Positions 45,276 through 53,521 are shown, counted from the stretch's first letter. The stretch is 64,000 nt of DNA from RGIG3013 sp045538935 (GCA_045538935.1 JAZQEI010000023.1:56057-120056); one strand, 5' to 3'. A program made the numbers and translations. The notes: generated from the sequence alone by a model not told the origin.

Positions 45276-45312
45276 CGGTACATTCGACTTGTATATCGCA
45301 TTTACCTAAAAT
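45276..45312 (+). promoter_or_regulatory. Shared element promoter, copy 2 (tyrosine recombinase gene)
   Basis: CGGTACATTCGACT (45276-45289) is one mismatch from the block before the other three genes. TCGACT (45284-45289) acts as -35 and TAAAAT (45307-45312) as -10 with 17 bases between; the gene starts 68 bases later. It is the only copy on the plus strand. Confidence 0.65.
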
Positions 45313-45379
45313 TATGGTGACAATTTATAATCATACTTTTCGGGTAAAATATTATTAAAACTATCCGGAGGTAAATACG

Positions 45380-46225
45380 ATGAAAGGAAGAATTTTAACA
45401 GATAAACAAATAGCGGCTTTTGCCGTTTATCTTAAAAGCGAGGAAAAGAGCGAAAACACCGTAGAAAAATACATCCGTGACGTAAGGGCGTTTGCAGCTT
45501 ATGTGGGCAATGTGGAGATAACAAAGGAAACTGTTATTACCTACAAAAACAATCTGCTTTCCGAAAGCTATGCCGCACGGAGTATCAATTCAATGTTGGC
45601 GTCAATCAATGGTCTGCTTTCATTTCTTGGATGGACAGATTTGAAAGTGAAGTCTATCAAGCTCCAGCGGCAGATCTACTGTCCAGAAGAAAAAGAACTA
45701 ACCAAAGCGGAATATATGCGCTTGGTTCACACTGCAAAGCAAAAAGGCAATGAACGATTGAATCTGCTGATCCAAACAATATGCGGAACGGGCATCCGTG
45801 TCAGCGAACTGCAATATATCACGGTTGAGGCGGTAAGGTGTGGAGAAGCAATAGTCTCTCTAAAAGGTAAAACACGCTCGGTATTCATTGTCAGAGAACT
45901 GCAAAAGAAATTGCTCCGCTATGCAGCAGAGCAGAAAATTACAATGGGAGCAATATTTATAACTCGCAATGGCAAGCCGATGAGCCGAACCAACATTTGG
46001 CGGGAAATGAAAAGCCTTTGTGAGAAGGCGGGGGTAAATCCACAGAAGGTGTTTCCCCATAATTTACGTCATTTGTTCGCACGAACATTTTACGGCATCG
46101 AAAAGGACATTGCCAAGCTCGCTGATATTCTCGGTCATAGCAGTATCAACACCACACGAATTTATATTATCACCACCGGCAACGAACACCGTCAGCGGAT
46201 GGAAAATATGCGGTTGATAATATAA
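45380..46225 (+). CDS. Tyrosine recombinase (XerC/D-like integrase)
   Basis: The 281-aa enzyme has the SAM-like N-terminal core-binding domain (about residues 10-95; KSEEKSENTVEKYIRDVRAF) and the catalytic domain with Arg in GTGIRVSELQYI, the HxLR box HNLRHLFAR, the later His in LGHSSINTTRIYI and the catalytic Tyr in the same stretch. All catalytic residues appear present. The element already has a serine integrase, so this one may resolve dimers, act on the flanking palindromes at 46253 and 46504, or derive from another element. CCGGAGG precedes the ATG. Confidence 0.92.
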   Translation: MKGRILTDKQIAAFAVYLKSEEKSENTVEKYIRDVRAFAAYVGNVEITKETVITYKNNLLSESYAARSINSMLASINGLLSFLGWTDLKVKSIKLQRQIYCPEEKELTKAEYMRLVHTAKQKGNERLNLLIQTICGTGIRVSELQYITVEAVRCGEAIVSLKGKTRSVFIVRELQKKLLRYAAEQKITMGAIFITRNGKPMSRTNIWREMKSLCEKAGVNPQKVFPHNLRHLFARTFYGIEKDIAKLADILGHSSINTTRIYIITTGNEHRQRMENMRLII

Positions 46226-46700
46226 AAATAGCCCCCGAAAACGGCGGCAAGGACATAATCAGTATTATGTTATAAGCAGTTGGATTAACCTAAAACTACA
46301 TAATGCATTATAGCACAATACGGAGATTTTTGCAATACATTTTGTGGAGAAAAGTATGATTTGTAATAGAATTGTCGATTTTAATACAGCACAAATAAGC
46401 CTTCTCAAAATTAGAAAATGAAAAGGCTTGGCTTTTTATACCCATTTTTAATTGTCAGCGTTCACGAGTTGATCGTGAGCGTTTTTTATTTGCGACAATA
46501 TACAACATAATACTGATTATGTTGCGGTTTTCTGATCTGCAACAGATAGCAATTTCACCGTTAGAAAATACGGTTTTTATTTTGACCTTCACCTCTCAAG
46601 AAGTTGCGAATTTTGTTTTAGGTCATAGCAAACTACAAAAAACAGTATAAGGAAAGTTATATTAACAAAAATGATAAGGTCTTAGGTAGATGAGTGTATT
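46226..46700. other. 475-base non-coding region with two inverted 19-bp palindromic repeats
   Basis: ACATAATCAGTATTATGTT (46253-46271) recurs as its exact reverse complement at 46504-46522. Each is itself a perfect palindrome of 7-bp arms around a 4-base asymmetric centre. A related ACATAATGCATTATAG lies at 46298-46313. Between the copies are AAGCCTT/AAGGCTT (about 46398-46430) and a terminator (46457-46488). No gene is seen. The region lies between a tyrosine recombinase and the cargo operon, so an invertible or regulatory segment is possible. Confidence 0.7.
46457..46488 (+). terminator. Terminator between the paired palindromes
   Basis: AGCGTTCACGA (46457-46467) pairs with TCGTGAGCG (46473-46481, one G-T pair) followed by TTTTTT on the plus strand. 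Confidence 0.7.
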
Positions 46701-46910
46701 ATGAAGATAAGTTATAAAAAACTTTGGATATTGCTAATCGAAAAAGACATATCACCGGCTGCATTGCGAAAGGATTTGAATATTGCAACGGGTACTATGA
46801 CAAAGATGCGTAAGAACGAGGAAGTTGCCTTATCGGTTTTATTGAGAATTTGTGAGTATCTAAATTGCAATATCGGCGATATTTGTGATGCAGTCAAGAC
46901 GGAAGGTTAG
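46701..46910 (+). CDS. Small XRE-family HTH protein
   Basis: This 69-aa protein is a single Cro/C1-type HTH of the YozG/DUF739-like kind, with KLWILLIEKDISPAALRKDL, then NIATGTMTKMRKNEEVALSV and the closing LLRICEYLNCNIGDIC. It begins with a weak ribosome site and lies 23 bases before the zinc-ribbon gene, so it probably regulates the cargo operon that follows. Confidence 0.85.
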   Translation: MKISYKKLWILLIEKDISPAALRKDLNIATGTMTKMRKNEEVALSVLLRICEYLNCNIGDICDAVKTEG

Positions 46911-46933
46911 GTCTTTTGCTGAAAGGAGTAAAA

Positions 46934-47653
46934 ATGGCATTTTGCGTAAATTGCGGACAACAATTAGGTGAGGGAGCTAAATTCTGTACGAACTGCGGAC
47001 AGACAGTTACAACTCACAAAACTGAAAACTCTGAGCGCAAGACGGTTTATGATGGTGAAATACATAAATGCCCCAACTGCGGGGAAATCATTGATGCTTT
47101 TATAACCAACTGTCCTACTTGTGACTATGAAATAAGGGGTTCTAAAGCGACGGTATCGTTACAACAATTTTATTGGGATTTGCATAGAGCTAAAAATTCA
47201 GAAGAAAAGGCTTCAATGATAAGAAACTACCCCATTCCCAATTCTAAGGAAGATATTGTTGAGTTTATGATTTTAGCTTCTTCTAACATAAGCGGCGAAG
47301 CGGACAAAAACATATTTGAAGCGTGGGTTGCAAAATTTGAGCAGGCATATCAGAAAGCGCAAATTACTTTACAAAACGATCCTGCATTTGCTCAAATAGA
47401 AGATATTTATGAGAAAACCGAAAAAGCAATCAATAAAGAAAAAATATCTCATACAACCGCTTCTGTCGGAAATATGATAACAACTTACTTTAAGTTCATG
47501 CCTAATCCCGTTTTTGCGGTTGTCTTGATTTTACTTCTTATATTTAACTTGGTTCGCTTGTTCAGCGGAGATTTTGCAGGCTTAGACATAATCTTTGATG
47601 CAATAATTTTGGCTGCTACATACGGCATTACAAATAAGAAAAACAAAAAGTAA
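46934..47653 (+). CDS. Zinc-ribbon protein with C-terminal membrane segment (YdjG-like)
   Basis: The 239-aa protein starts with two zinc knuckles (FCVNCGQQLGEGAKFCTNCG), then a second pair (CPNCGEII ... CPTCDYE), a helical middle and a C-terminal hydrophobic stretch (FAVVLILLLIFNLVRLF) near residue 190-205. This is the layout of Bacillus YdjG, which helps anchor the SPFH protein YdjI at the membrane; the similarity is one of architecture, not proven homology. The ATG at 46934 has AAAGGAG. It is the first structural gene of a three-gene cargo operon. Confidence 0.72.
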   Translation: MAFCVNCGQQLGEGAKFCTNCGQTVTTHKTENSERKTVYDGEIHKCPNCGEIIDAFITNCPTCDYEIRGSKATVSLQQFYWDLHRAKNSEEKASMIRNYPIPNSKEDIVEFMILASSNISGEADKNIFEAWVAKFEQAYQKAQITLQNDPAFAQIEDIYEKTEKAINKEKISHTTASVGNMITTYFKFMPNPVFAVVLILLLIFNLVRLFSGDFAGLDIIFDAIILAATYGITNKKNKK

Positions 47654-47672
47654 TTGAAAGTGAGGAGTTTAT

Positions 47673-49031
47673 ATGTCGTTATTCGGAAAACCAAAGGCCG
47701 GTGGCTTTATGGATGAGATACGATGTGATGAACCGTCTTATCTAATATGGAAATGGCATCCGTCCGGCTCACAGCAAGGTAACAATAACCGTGAAAATGC
47801 AATCCGTTGGGGTTCATCTCTGCGTGTAAAGGATGGCGAGGTTGCGGTATTTGTCTACAAACAAAAAGATGGAACTATGCAGGATTTTATAGTTGGCCCC
47901 TTCGACCAAACTATAAAAACTGCCAATCTGCCTATCTTAGCCAATATCTTAGGCCTTGCTTATGAAGGCGGAACGCCTTTTCAGGCAGAGGTTTATTTCA
48001 TCAATCTTGCTCAAATCATTCAAGTGAAATTCGGTGTGCCGTTCTTTGATGTTTATGATCCGAGGTTCGAGGATTTTGGTGTGCCCGTTTCTGTTAGAGG
48101 AACAATCAGCTTTAAGATTAGAGATTACCGTGAATTTATCAAATTACATAGACTTAGCGATTTTAATCTTTCAGATTTTCAGTTGCAAGTTAGAGATGCA
48201 GTTTGTCGCTATGTAAAAGATGTTGTGGCAAATGCACCCGCCACAAACAATATTCCGTTAGTGCAAATTGAAACGAAAACCTCGCAAATTAATGATGTCA
48301 TAGAGTACGACATTGGTGAGCGTTTTAAGGAAGCCTTTGGTGTAACAGTTTCGGGTGTGGATTTGTCTGCAATAGAGCTTGACAAATCAAGCGAAGGTTA
48401 TCGCCAACTTATGGGTGTAACCAAAGACATTGCGGGGGCTACTGTTAAAGCCGAAGCCGAAGCGAAGATTAGAGATATTGCCGCAAAACAACGTATTGAA
48501 GCCGAGCATTATGAAGAAACGCTCCGTATTCAGCGTGAGGAAGGACAGTACGCACAACATAAGGCTACACAATCTACTAATATCGGTGCGTTCCAAGTAG
48601 AAAAGCAAGCCGAAGTTGGTATAGCAGGTGCAAATGCACTCGGACAAATGGGTGCTAACGGTGCGGGAGATGTTAGTATTGGCGGTAACGGCGATGGTTT
48701 TAATATGGCAGCTATGATGGCAAGTATGGCTGTTGGCGGTGCTGTTGGTCAAAACATCGCAGGCGCAATGAACAATATGATGGGTGGAATTAATCAACCT
48801 ATGGGAGTCACACCGCCGCCCATTCCAACTGCAGCATATCATATTGCGATAAACGGTCAAGCAACCGGTCCTTACAATTTGAATACTATCGCTCAAATGG
48901 TAAATGCAGGTCAAGTCAATGGTGATACGCTGGTTTGGAAAAATGGTATGGCTGAATGGATGAAAGCCGCAACAGTTGATGAACTTAAAGGCTTGTTTTT
49001 CGTTATGCCGCCAATTCCACCAAGCGAATAA
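47673..49031 (+). CDS. SPFH-domain protein with C-terminal GYF_2 domain (YdjI-like)
   Basis: The 452-aa protein has an N-terminal YdjI/virion-core-like SPFH region (about residues 15-260; IWKWHPSG, FGVPFFDVYDPRFEDFGVPV, a long charged helix around 270-310), a Gly/Met-rich linker (about 320-385) and a C-terminal GYF_2 (DUF4339) domain with QATGPYNLNTIAQMV and LVWKNGMAEW. SPFH proteins form membrane-bound scaffolds. It has no transmembrane helix, so the zinc-ribbon partners probably recruit it. GTGAGGAG precedes the ATG. Confidence 0.85.
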   Translation: MSLFGKPKAGGFMDEIRCDEPSYLIWKWHPSGSQQGNNNRENAIRWGSSLRVKDGEVAVFVYKQKDGTMQDFIVGPFDQTIKTANLPILANILGLAYEGGTPFQAEVYFINLAQIIQVKFGVPFFDVYDPRFEDFGVPVSVRGTISFKIRDYREFIKLHRLSDFNLSDFQLQVRDAVCRYVKDVVANAPATNNIPLVQIETKTSQINDVIEYDIGERFKEAFGVTVSGVDLSAIELDKSSEGYRQLMGVTKDIAGATVKAEAEAKIRDIAAKQRIEAEHYEETLRIQREEGQYAQHKATQSTNIGAFQVEKQAEVGIAGANALGQMGANGAGDVSIGGNGDGFNMAAMMASMAVGGAVGQNIAGAMNNMMGGINQPMGVTPPPIPTAAYHIAINGQATGPYNLNTIAQMVNAGQVNGDTLVWKNGMAEWMKAATVDELKGLFFVMPPIPPSE

Positions 49032-49096
49032 TTTTAATATGGTTCCATTGCCGAATGGCAACAAAATAGATCAAAAAATTATCTGGAGGTAATATT

Positions 49097-50275
49097 ATGA
49101 AATGCAAACAATGTGGAACAGAATTTGAGGGAAGGTTTTGCCCTGAGTGTGGCGCAAAAACTGAGGCCGAAATGCCCATAACCCCTCCACCAATCCAACA
49201 ACAATCAGCTCCCGTGCAAACCGGAAAGGCTAAAAAGAAGAAAAAGCCGTTTTTCTTAAGATGGTGGTTTATCCTTCTTGCGATTATTGTCGTTGGCGTT
49301 ATCGCTCTTAGTGCAGGTGGCGGTGGCGAGAAAATCGTTTGGGATGATATAATTTTAGGTGATATGTTACCCGAACCTCCTGCAAATAAAGGTGAAATAC
49401 ATACTAATTCCGCTGATGATCTTTGGATTGATATTAACGATCTTTCCGACAAGCAGTTCAACGATTACGTTGATGCTTGCAAAGAGAAAGGCTTTACTGT
49501 AGATGCTGAGTCTAATTCTTCTTCCTATGATGCTTATAATGCAGAAGGTTATAAATTAAGTCTTGGTCACTATGGTAGCGATGCGGATATGAGCATTCAA
49601 TTGGAAGCTCCTATGGAAATGACAACTATCACTTGGCCTGCAAGTGCTGCAGGTAAACTGTTGCCCACTCCAAAGTCCACAACCGGCAAGTTCTCTTACG
49701 AGTATGATGATAACTTCTTTGTATATGTAGGAAATACCTCAAGAGCCGATTATGCAGAGTATGTAAATGCTTGTTCCGAAAAGGGTTTCAATGTGGATTA
49801 TAGCAAGGGTGATGACTATTATTACGCTGACAATAGCGAAGGATGGCACATTTCTGTTCGTTATGAGGGAAATAATATTATGACCATTGATATTGATGCA
49901 CCGAGCGAGGATAATAATAACGATACCTCTACACCGTGCACCGACTCGTCAAATCAGACTTCTGAGCCTGATGCAACAGAAAAAGAACCTGATAAAGACA
50001 CTTCTAATAATGGTGGCTTAGATCCTGATTTCAAAGCTGCAATGGATAGCTATGAGAAATTTATGGATGAGTACGTTGCGTTTATGAAAAAATATAGCGC
50101 TAACCCGACTGATATGAGTCTGCTCACAGACTATGCTGATTATATGAGCAAATACGCAGACTTCGTGGAAGATTTCGAGAAGTGGGAAGATGAAGAAATG
50201 AACGCCGCTGAAACCGCATATTATATTGAGGTTCAAGCAAGAGTAAGCAAGAAATTACTTGAGGTGGCTAACTAA
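49097..50275 (+). CDS. Zinc-ribbon membrane protein with duplicated extracellular domain (DUF6591-like)
   Basis: The 392-aa protein has one N-terminal zinc knuckle pair (CKQCGTEF ... FCPECGAK), a single membrane helix (WWFILLAIIVVGVIALSAGG), and then two homologous outer repeats of about 75 residues (each with an ACxEKGF segment: DACKEKGFTVD and NACSEKGFNVD). A Ser/Thr/Glu linker and a helical tail (MDSYEKFMDEYVAFMKKY) follow. The DUF6591 label is tentative. It completes the operon with a sensor-like outer portion. TGGAGG precedes the ATG. Confidence 0.75.
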   Translation: MKCKQCGTEFEGRFCPECGAKTEAEMPITPPPIQQQSAPVQTGKAKKKKKPFFLRWWFILLAIIVVGVIALSAGGGGEKIVWDDIILGDMLPEPPANKGEIHTNSADDLWIDINDLSDKQFNDYVDACKEKGFTVDAESNSSSYDAYNAEGYKLSLGHYGSDADMSIQLEAPMEMTTITWPASAAGKLLPTPKSTTGKFSYEYDDNFFVYVGNTSRADYAEYVNACSEKGFNVDYSKGDDYYYADNSEGWHISVRYEGNNIMTIDIDAPSEDNNNDTSTPCTDSSNQTSEPDATEKEPDKDTSNNGGLDPDFKAAMDSYEKFMDEYVAFMKKYSANPTDMSLLTDYADYMSKYADFVEDFEKWEDEEMNAAETAYYIEVQARVSKKLLEVAN

Positions 50276-50294
50276 ATATACTGCTACATACAAA

Positions 50295-50331
50295 ACGATC
50301 CCGACACATTTTCGTGCCGGGATTGTTTTAT
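50295..50331. terminator. Terminator after the cargo operon
   Basis: GATCCCG-CAC and GTG-CGGGATT arms pair with one internal mismatch around ATTTTC, followed by TTTTA. It lies between convergent genes. Confidence 0.7.
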
Positions 50332-51614
50332 AATTTTGCAAAATACTCATCTATTAAATCTGTGTGTTTTAAATAAGATTTTAAAATGTATACAATAAAA
50401 GGAACTGTTTCGGCTTTATGAAGAACGGTGTCAGATGCTTCATCATAAAGTGTTACATTACGTTTTATGGGCAAAGTCAACGGTATGCTTGCCTTATCAA
50501 TCTTAAAGGATTTCAAACGGGTATATTCATTGCCTTTTATATCAGAATTTACCTTACGTTGTTCATAATCACTTTTGCTATAAAATACAAATTCGTGATC
50601 GATATGTGTTACAAATATTTCGTTGCCTTTGTTTAGATAGTTCAAGTGTATTACTTGAGTAATTACAGAATCATTGAAACTATTTTCGTGCTCACATAAT
50701 TCTTCAAATGTTATTTCCGAATCGGTGCTCTTTATCCATAAACTATCCTCATAATTTACAGAATATAGCTTTGTTACAGGAATATCACCTATATTTTTAA
50801 TAGAAAAAATTTTTCCTCTTTCAACTGCTTCTAAAATAGTCTGCATCTCATACTTGCCATCGAATATATTTATTGTTGAATTAGAAACCCTAAGAGATAT
50901 TTTTTCGTATAGTTTTAACCTGCTTAGTTCGATGAATGTATTCAACAGTTCCTTGCTTACATTTGATAAATACAATGTCTTATCTATGCGAGGATCATAA
51001 ATTCTCGGCGGATCTATTGCAAGCATTTCGCAAGTAGGGGTTAGTTCTATCAATTTATATGTATGAAGTTCTGAACTTTTACCTAATACACCATGATACA
51101 GTTGTTTTAGGACATTAATATCCCCACAATATTTACTTGTTAGATTGTATTGGTAATTTTGATAACCATACGTTACATAACATAACCCTTTATAATGAGA
51201 TTCATCTATTTCAAAATTTCCAGTTCTAATGTATGGAACAAAAAAACGCTTCAACCATTCCTCGATGTTTCTGCGCCTTAAAAGCGACAACTCATCCTGA
51301 TAAGATTTGCACTTACACTCCGTCATCAAATCTTTTTCTGCTTTTAACAGTTCTCTTAAAGCCCTTTCCTTAATTGGTATCAGCTGATCGCAAAGTTCTT
51401 CATCGGTAAAATCATCATTCAAAATGTCAATTAAACTTTTATCCTTTTCCGAGTATAGTCCGAGTACAGGACCAAAACTATAATTACAGTATCGTTTAAC
51501 TCCCCATTTAGGATCATTTTGTGAATCAGCTTTCATCCAGTCGTGATGTATATTTAAAATTTTGTTATATAATGCTTGCAATATGTCATTGTTTGCCTTC
51601 ATAGTTTTTAGCAC
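50328..51614 (-). CDS. Unrecognised cargo protein, 428 aa
   Basis: This soluble protein is not a family I recognise. It is helical at the N-terminus (LLKAEKDLMTECKCKSYQDE), with a mixed middle and a C-terminal region holding KSFKIDKASIPLTLPIKRN. No zinc, nuclease or NTPase motif stands out. The start is GTG at 51614 with AAAGGA or the ATG at 51602 with AGGTG; the first is taken. It has its own promoter and sits between the YdjGHI-like operon and tnpV, as a single-gene cargo unit. An anti-phage or toxin role is possible but has no direct support. Confidence 0.6.
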   Translation of the reverse strand: MLKTMKANNDILQALYNKILNIHHDWMKADSQNDPKWGVKRYCNYSFGPVLGLYSEKDKSLIDILNDDFTDEELCDQLIPIKERALRELLKAEKDLMTECKCKSYQDELSLLRRRNIEEWLKRFFVPYIRTGNFEIDESHYKGLCYVTYGYQNYQYNLTSKYCGDINVLKQLYHGVLGKSSELHTYKLIELTPTCEMLAIDPPRIYDPRIDKTLYLSNVSKELLNTFIELSRLKLYEKISLRVSNSTINIFDGKYEMQTILEAVERGKIFSIKNIGDIPVTKLYSVNYEDSLWIKSTDSEITFEELCEHENSFNDSVITQVIHLNYLNKGNEIFVTHIDHEFVFYSKSDYEQRKVNSDIKGNEYTRLKSFKIDKASIPLTLPIKRNVTLYDEASDTVLHKAETVPFIVYILKSYLKHTDLIDEYFAKL

Positions 51615-51635
51615 CTAAGTCCTTTATTTTTCTTT

Positions 51636-51664
51636 ATTATACTAAAAATACTTAAAGTTTTCAA
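51636..51664 (-). promoter_or_regulatory. Promoter of the 428-aa cargo gene
   Basis: On the minus strand TTGAAA (51664-51659) and TATAAT (51641-51636) are 17 bases apart. Confidence 0.75.
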
Positions 51665-51679
51665 TAAATGCTCAAAAAT

Positions 51680-51705
51680 AAAGGTGGGTTTAATGTCCCA
51701 CCTTT
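51680..51705 (-). terminator. Terminator of tnpV
   Basis: AAAGGTGGG (51680-51688) pairs exactly with CCCACCTTT (51697-51705), with a T-rich stretch beyond on the minus strand. Confidence 0.8.
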
Positions 51706-51708
51706 CTT

Positions 51709-52086
51709 TTATGTATATATCAGTTCTTTGTTAATGATTTCCGTGATTCTACTGCGGATGTTATTCATCCGACCAACCCACTCCATTTGATTATACGACT
51801 TGAGTTGTTCGGTCACACCCTCACGCTCTGTCATCTGCTTTATAAGCCGAGAAAACATTCCTTCCGCCTGCTTATCGAAATCTGCGAGGTAGCCGTTCAG
51901 TTTACCACTTGTCAGTAGATTATAATATAACACCTTGCGGTTTTGCTTGATATACCGTAGATGCCGCTGTCCCCATACCCCGATAGGCTGTTGCTCTTCT
52001 TCGGGGAGCTTTAAGCAAGGAATATAATAGTCACCTTGAAGTTCGTACCAAAGACCATTCTTTTCATCATAAATAACCTTTTTCAT
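51709..52086 (-). CDS. tnpV: TnpV transposon-encoded protein
   Basis: This 125-aa protein has the family's opening MKKVIYDEKNGLWYELQGDY, the central IGVWGQRHLRYIKQNR and the end WVGRMNNIRSRITEIINKEL. TnpV occurs in Tn4451-like and related Clostridial mobile elements; its function is not known. The ATG at 52086 with AAGGAGG is chosen over an upstream start. Its promoter is one of the four shared element promoters, and its own terminator follows. Confidence 0.88.
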   Translation of the reverse strand: MKKVIYDEKNGLWYELQGDYYIPCLKLPEEEQQPIGVWGQRHLRYIKQNRKVLYYNLLTSGKLNGYLADFDKQAEGMFSRLIKQMTEREGVTEQLKSYNQMEWVGRMNNIRSRITEIINKELIYT

Positions 52087-52117
52087 AAAATAAAGCCTCC
52101 TTGTTTTTTGTAACACC

Positions 52118-52154
52118 ATTTTACAAGAAAGCTTTATTCAAGTCGAATGTACGG
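52118..52154 (-). promoter_or_regulatory. Shared element promoter, copy 3 (tnpV)
   Basis: On the minus strand CCGTACATTCGACT (52154-52141) provides TCGACT as -35; TAAAAT (52123-52118) follows after 17 bases. The start codon of tnpV lies 55 bases after the motif. Confidence 0.75.
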
Positions 52155-52170
52155 AGTTGTATTAATACCT

Positions 52171-52911
52171 TTATAAGTTTTCTATGGCCAATTTTTGCAC
52201 ACTTTCCAAAGAGAAAAAACTTACCCTGTCAACAATCTCAAGACCATTGGCTGTGAACTTGGCAATGATTAGCGAAAACTCTTTTTTATCCGGAATGTTC
52301 ACTGCATATACGATATAAGTGTCATATCCGTTTCTTTTTTCATTTCTATAATTGTATATATACGACGTAGTTGCGGAAAGCTCCTTATGTATTGTTTCGT
52401 ACTGTTTTTCTGCTGATAAAGATTGATCAACTGTAGTAAAGAAAACGGGAATAAATAGAAGAATGTTTTTATCAGTATTTATAACTTTATCAAAAAAATG
52501 CGTTACTGCTTTTGCCTCCATATCCTTTTGTGTTCTTAGGTATTGTAGACGAGTATCATCTATATTACGACAGCAATTCCAAATAAGAACCACCTTTTTC
52601 TTTAGTTGTGATGGATTGTGAAACGCTTTAACGCCCGGTGCTATTTCTTGTGCTATCGGTGCCGTTCTGCTTTGAAACTCTTTCAATGTTTCAGAAATCA
52701 TCATTTTGAAATCAATTTCATAACCCGAATTATCAGCTATTACATCGGGTTGCTTATTACATTGGTTCTTAATAAGCGAAAAATTTCCTCCGCATAAACC
52801 AATCATCTTTTTGCTCTTGTTCAGACACTCGCATAAAATCGGTTCATAAACATCCTTATTTGATGTGTAATAATGAGGAAAAAAATCATATTGCAAAATC
52901 GCATTTTCCAT
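52171..52911 (-). CDS. Unrecognised cargo protein, 246 aa, possible nuclease
   Basis: This soluble protein has a possible PD-(D/E)XK-like stretch near residues 54-69 (QPDVIADNSGYEIDFKMM), where PD and EIDFK could be the catalytic acidic and Lys residues, then KKVVLIWNCCRN in a beta-strand context. This match is loose, and I do not recognise the family. The C-terminal half has no clear motif. It sits alone with a strong promoter and lies between tnpV and the DUF6809 unit, in the part of the element that holds cargo. Confidence 0.6.
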   Translation of the reverse strand: MENAILQYDFFPHYYTSNKDVYEPILCECLNKSKKMIGLCGGNFSLIKNQCNKQPDVIADNSGYEIDFKMMISETLKEFQSRTAPIAQEIAPGVKAFHNPSQLKKKVVLIWNCCRNIDDTRLQYLRTQKDMEAKAVTHFFDKVINTDKNILLFIPVFFTTVDQSLSAEKQYETIHKELSATTSYIYNYRNEKRNGYDTYIVYAVNIPDKKEFSLIIAKFTANGLEIVDRVSFFSLESVQKLAIENL

Positions 52912-52946
52912 ATTGCACTATCTCCGATTAAAGAAGGTTTTAATAT

Positions 52947-52975
52947 ATTATAGCATATCGAGATGAAAATCTCAA
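52947..52975 (-). promoter_or_regulatory. Promoter of the 246-aa cargo gene
   Basis: On the minus strand TTGAGA (52975-52970) and TATAAT (52952-52947) are 17 bases apart. Confidence 0.75.
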
Positions 52976-52994
52976 CAGGACGCAAATAACGGAA

Positions 52995-53026
52995 CTGCCA
53001 CCTTAGAGTCTAATCCAAGATGGCAG
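52995..53026 (-). terminator. Hairpin copy A of a repeated terminator-like element
   Basis: CTGCCA (52995-53000) pairs with TGGCAG (53021-53026), with an inner CTTAGA-like/TCCAAG pair. The same hairpin in slightly changed form occurs at 56321-56360. On the minus strand it follows the 61-aa gene. Confidence 0.6.
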
Positions 53027-53030
53027 CCAA

Positions 53031-53216
53031 TCAAATTTCTTTATATATCACTTTGAATTTCTTTTGTTTTGAATTTATAATTTTCAGCAAAACCTCATCC
53101 ACCGCATCAGTGTACTTGCCGTTGGAAATAAGGTTGTTTCGCATTTCGTTCAGAGAGTTCACAACCACCCTGCGCTCAAAATCATCTAACGCTATGTAAT
53201 ACTTTTTATCCCGCAT
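53031..53216 (-). CDS. Small element protein, 61 aa, unknown
   Basis: This short helical protein (MRDKKYYIALDDFERRVVVN, then SLNEMRNNLISNGKYTDAVD) starts at ATG 53216 with GGAGTGAC eight bases upstream; the start overlaps the region of the DUF6809 stop codon. It is repeatedly found beside DUF6809 genes in Clostridial elements, by my recollection. No function is known. Confidence 0.65.
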   Translation of the reverse strand: MRDKKYYIALDDFERRVVVNSLNEMRNNLISNGKYTDAVDEVLLKIINSKQKKFKVIYKEI

Positions 53217-53221
53217 ACAGG

Positions 53222-53521
53222 TCACTCCTTTAGCAAGTCTTGAAATGGCGTGTCGGTGGCAACAAAGGTATCGTAGGTAAAGTTCGCTCCCAACCGAAAT
53301 CCCATCATAAAACTGTCAAGGTTGGATTCGCCGTTTACCACCCCCCACGCATTTACAAAGTCGAGAAACTTTTTCTTATTCTCACCGGAAAGTGCGTCGG
53401 TCAAAAATTCCTCGTTTAACATCAGCACCTCCATTTGCTTCTGCACGGCTTTGTTTTGCTTGGTGCTTCGTGCCTGCGGATCAATGTTGCCGTAGTAAAA
53501 TTCTTCTATAAATTTACTCAT
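53222..53521 (-). CDS. DUF6809-family element protein
   Basis: The 99-aa protein begins MSKFIEEFYYGNIDPQARST, a strongly conserved opening of the DUF6809 family in Clostridial mobile elements, and closes MGFRLGANFTYDTF. Function is unknown. The ATG at 53521 with AAAGGAGG is used; the frame extends upstream without a site. Transcribed from a shared element promoter together with the 61-aa gene. Confidence 0.8.
   Translation of the reverse strand: MSKFIEEFYYGNIDPQARSTKQNKAVQKQMEVLMLNEEFLTDALSGENKKKFLDFVNAWGVVNGESNLDSFMMGFRLGANFTYDTFVATDTPFQDLLKE

Noticed and set aside
45380..46225. Tyrosine recombinase as the integrase of the first element
   Set aside because: It lies in the middle of the element, while the serine recombinase sits at the edge in the usual orientation; a resolvase or inversion role fits better, though this is not proven.
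48387..49064. Minus-strand open frame of 225 codons opposite the SPFH gene
   Set aside because: Cys/His/Ile-rich shadow translation with no ribosome site; the plus-strand frame has recognised domains.
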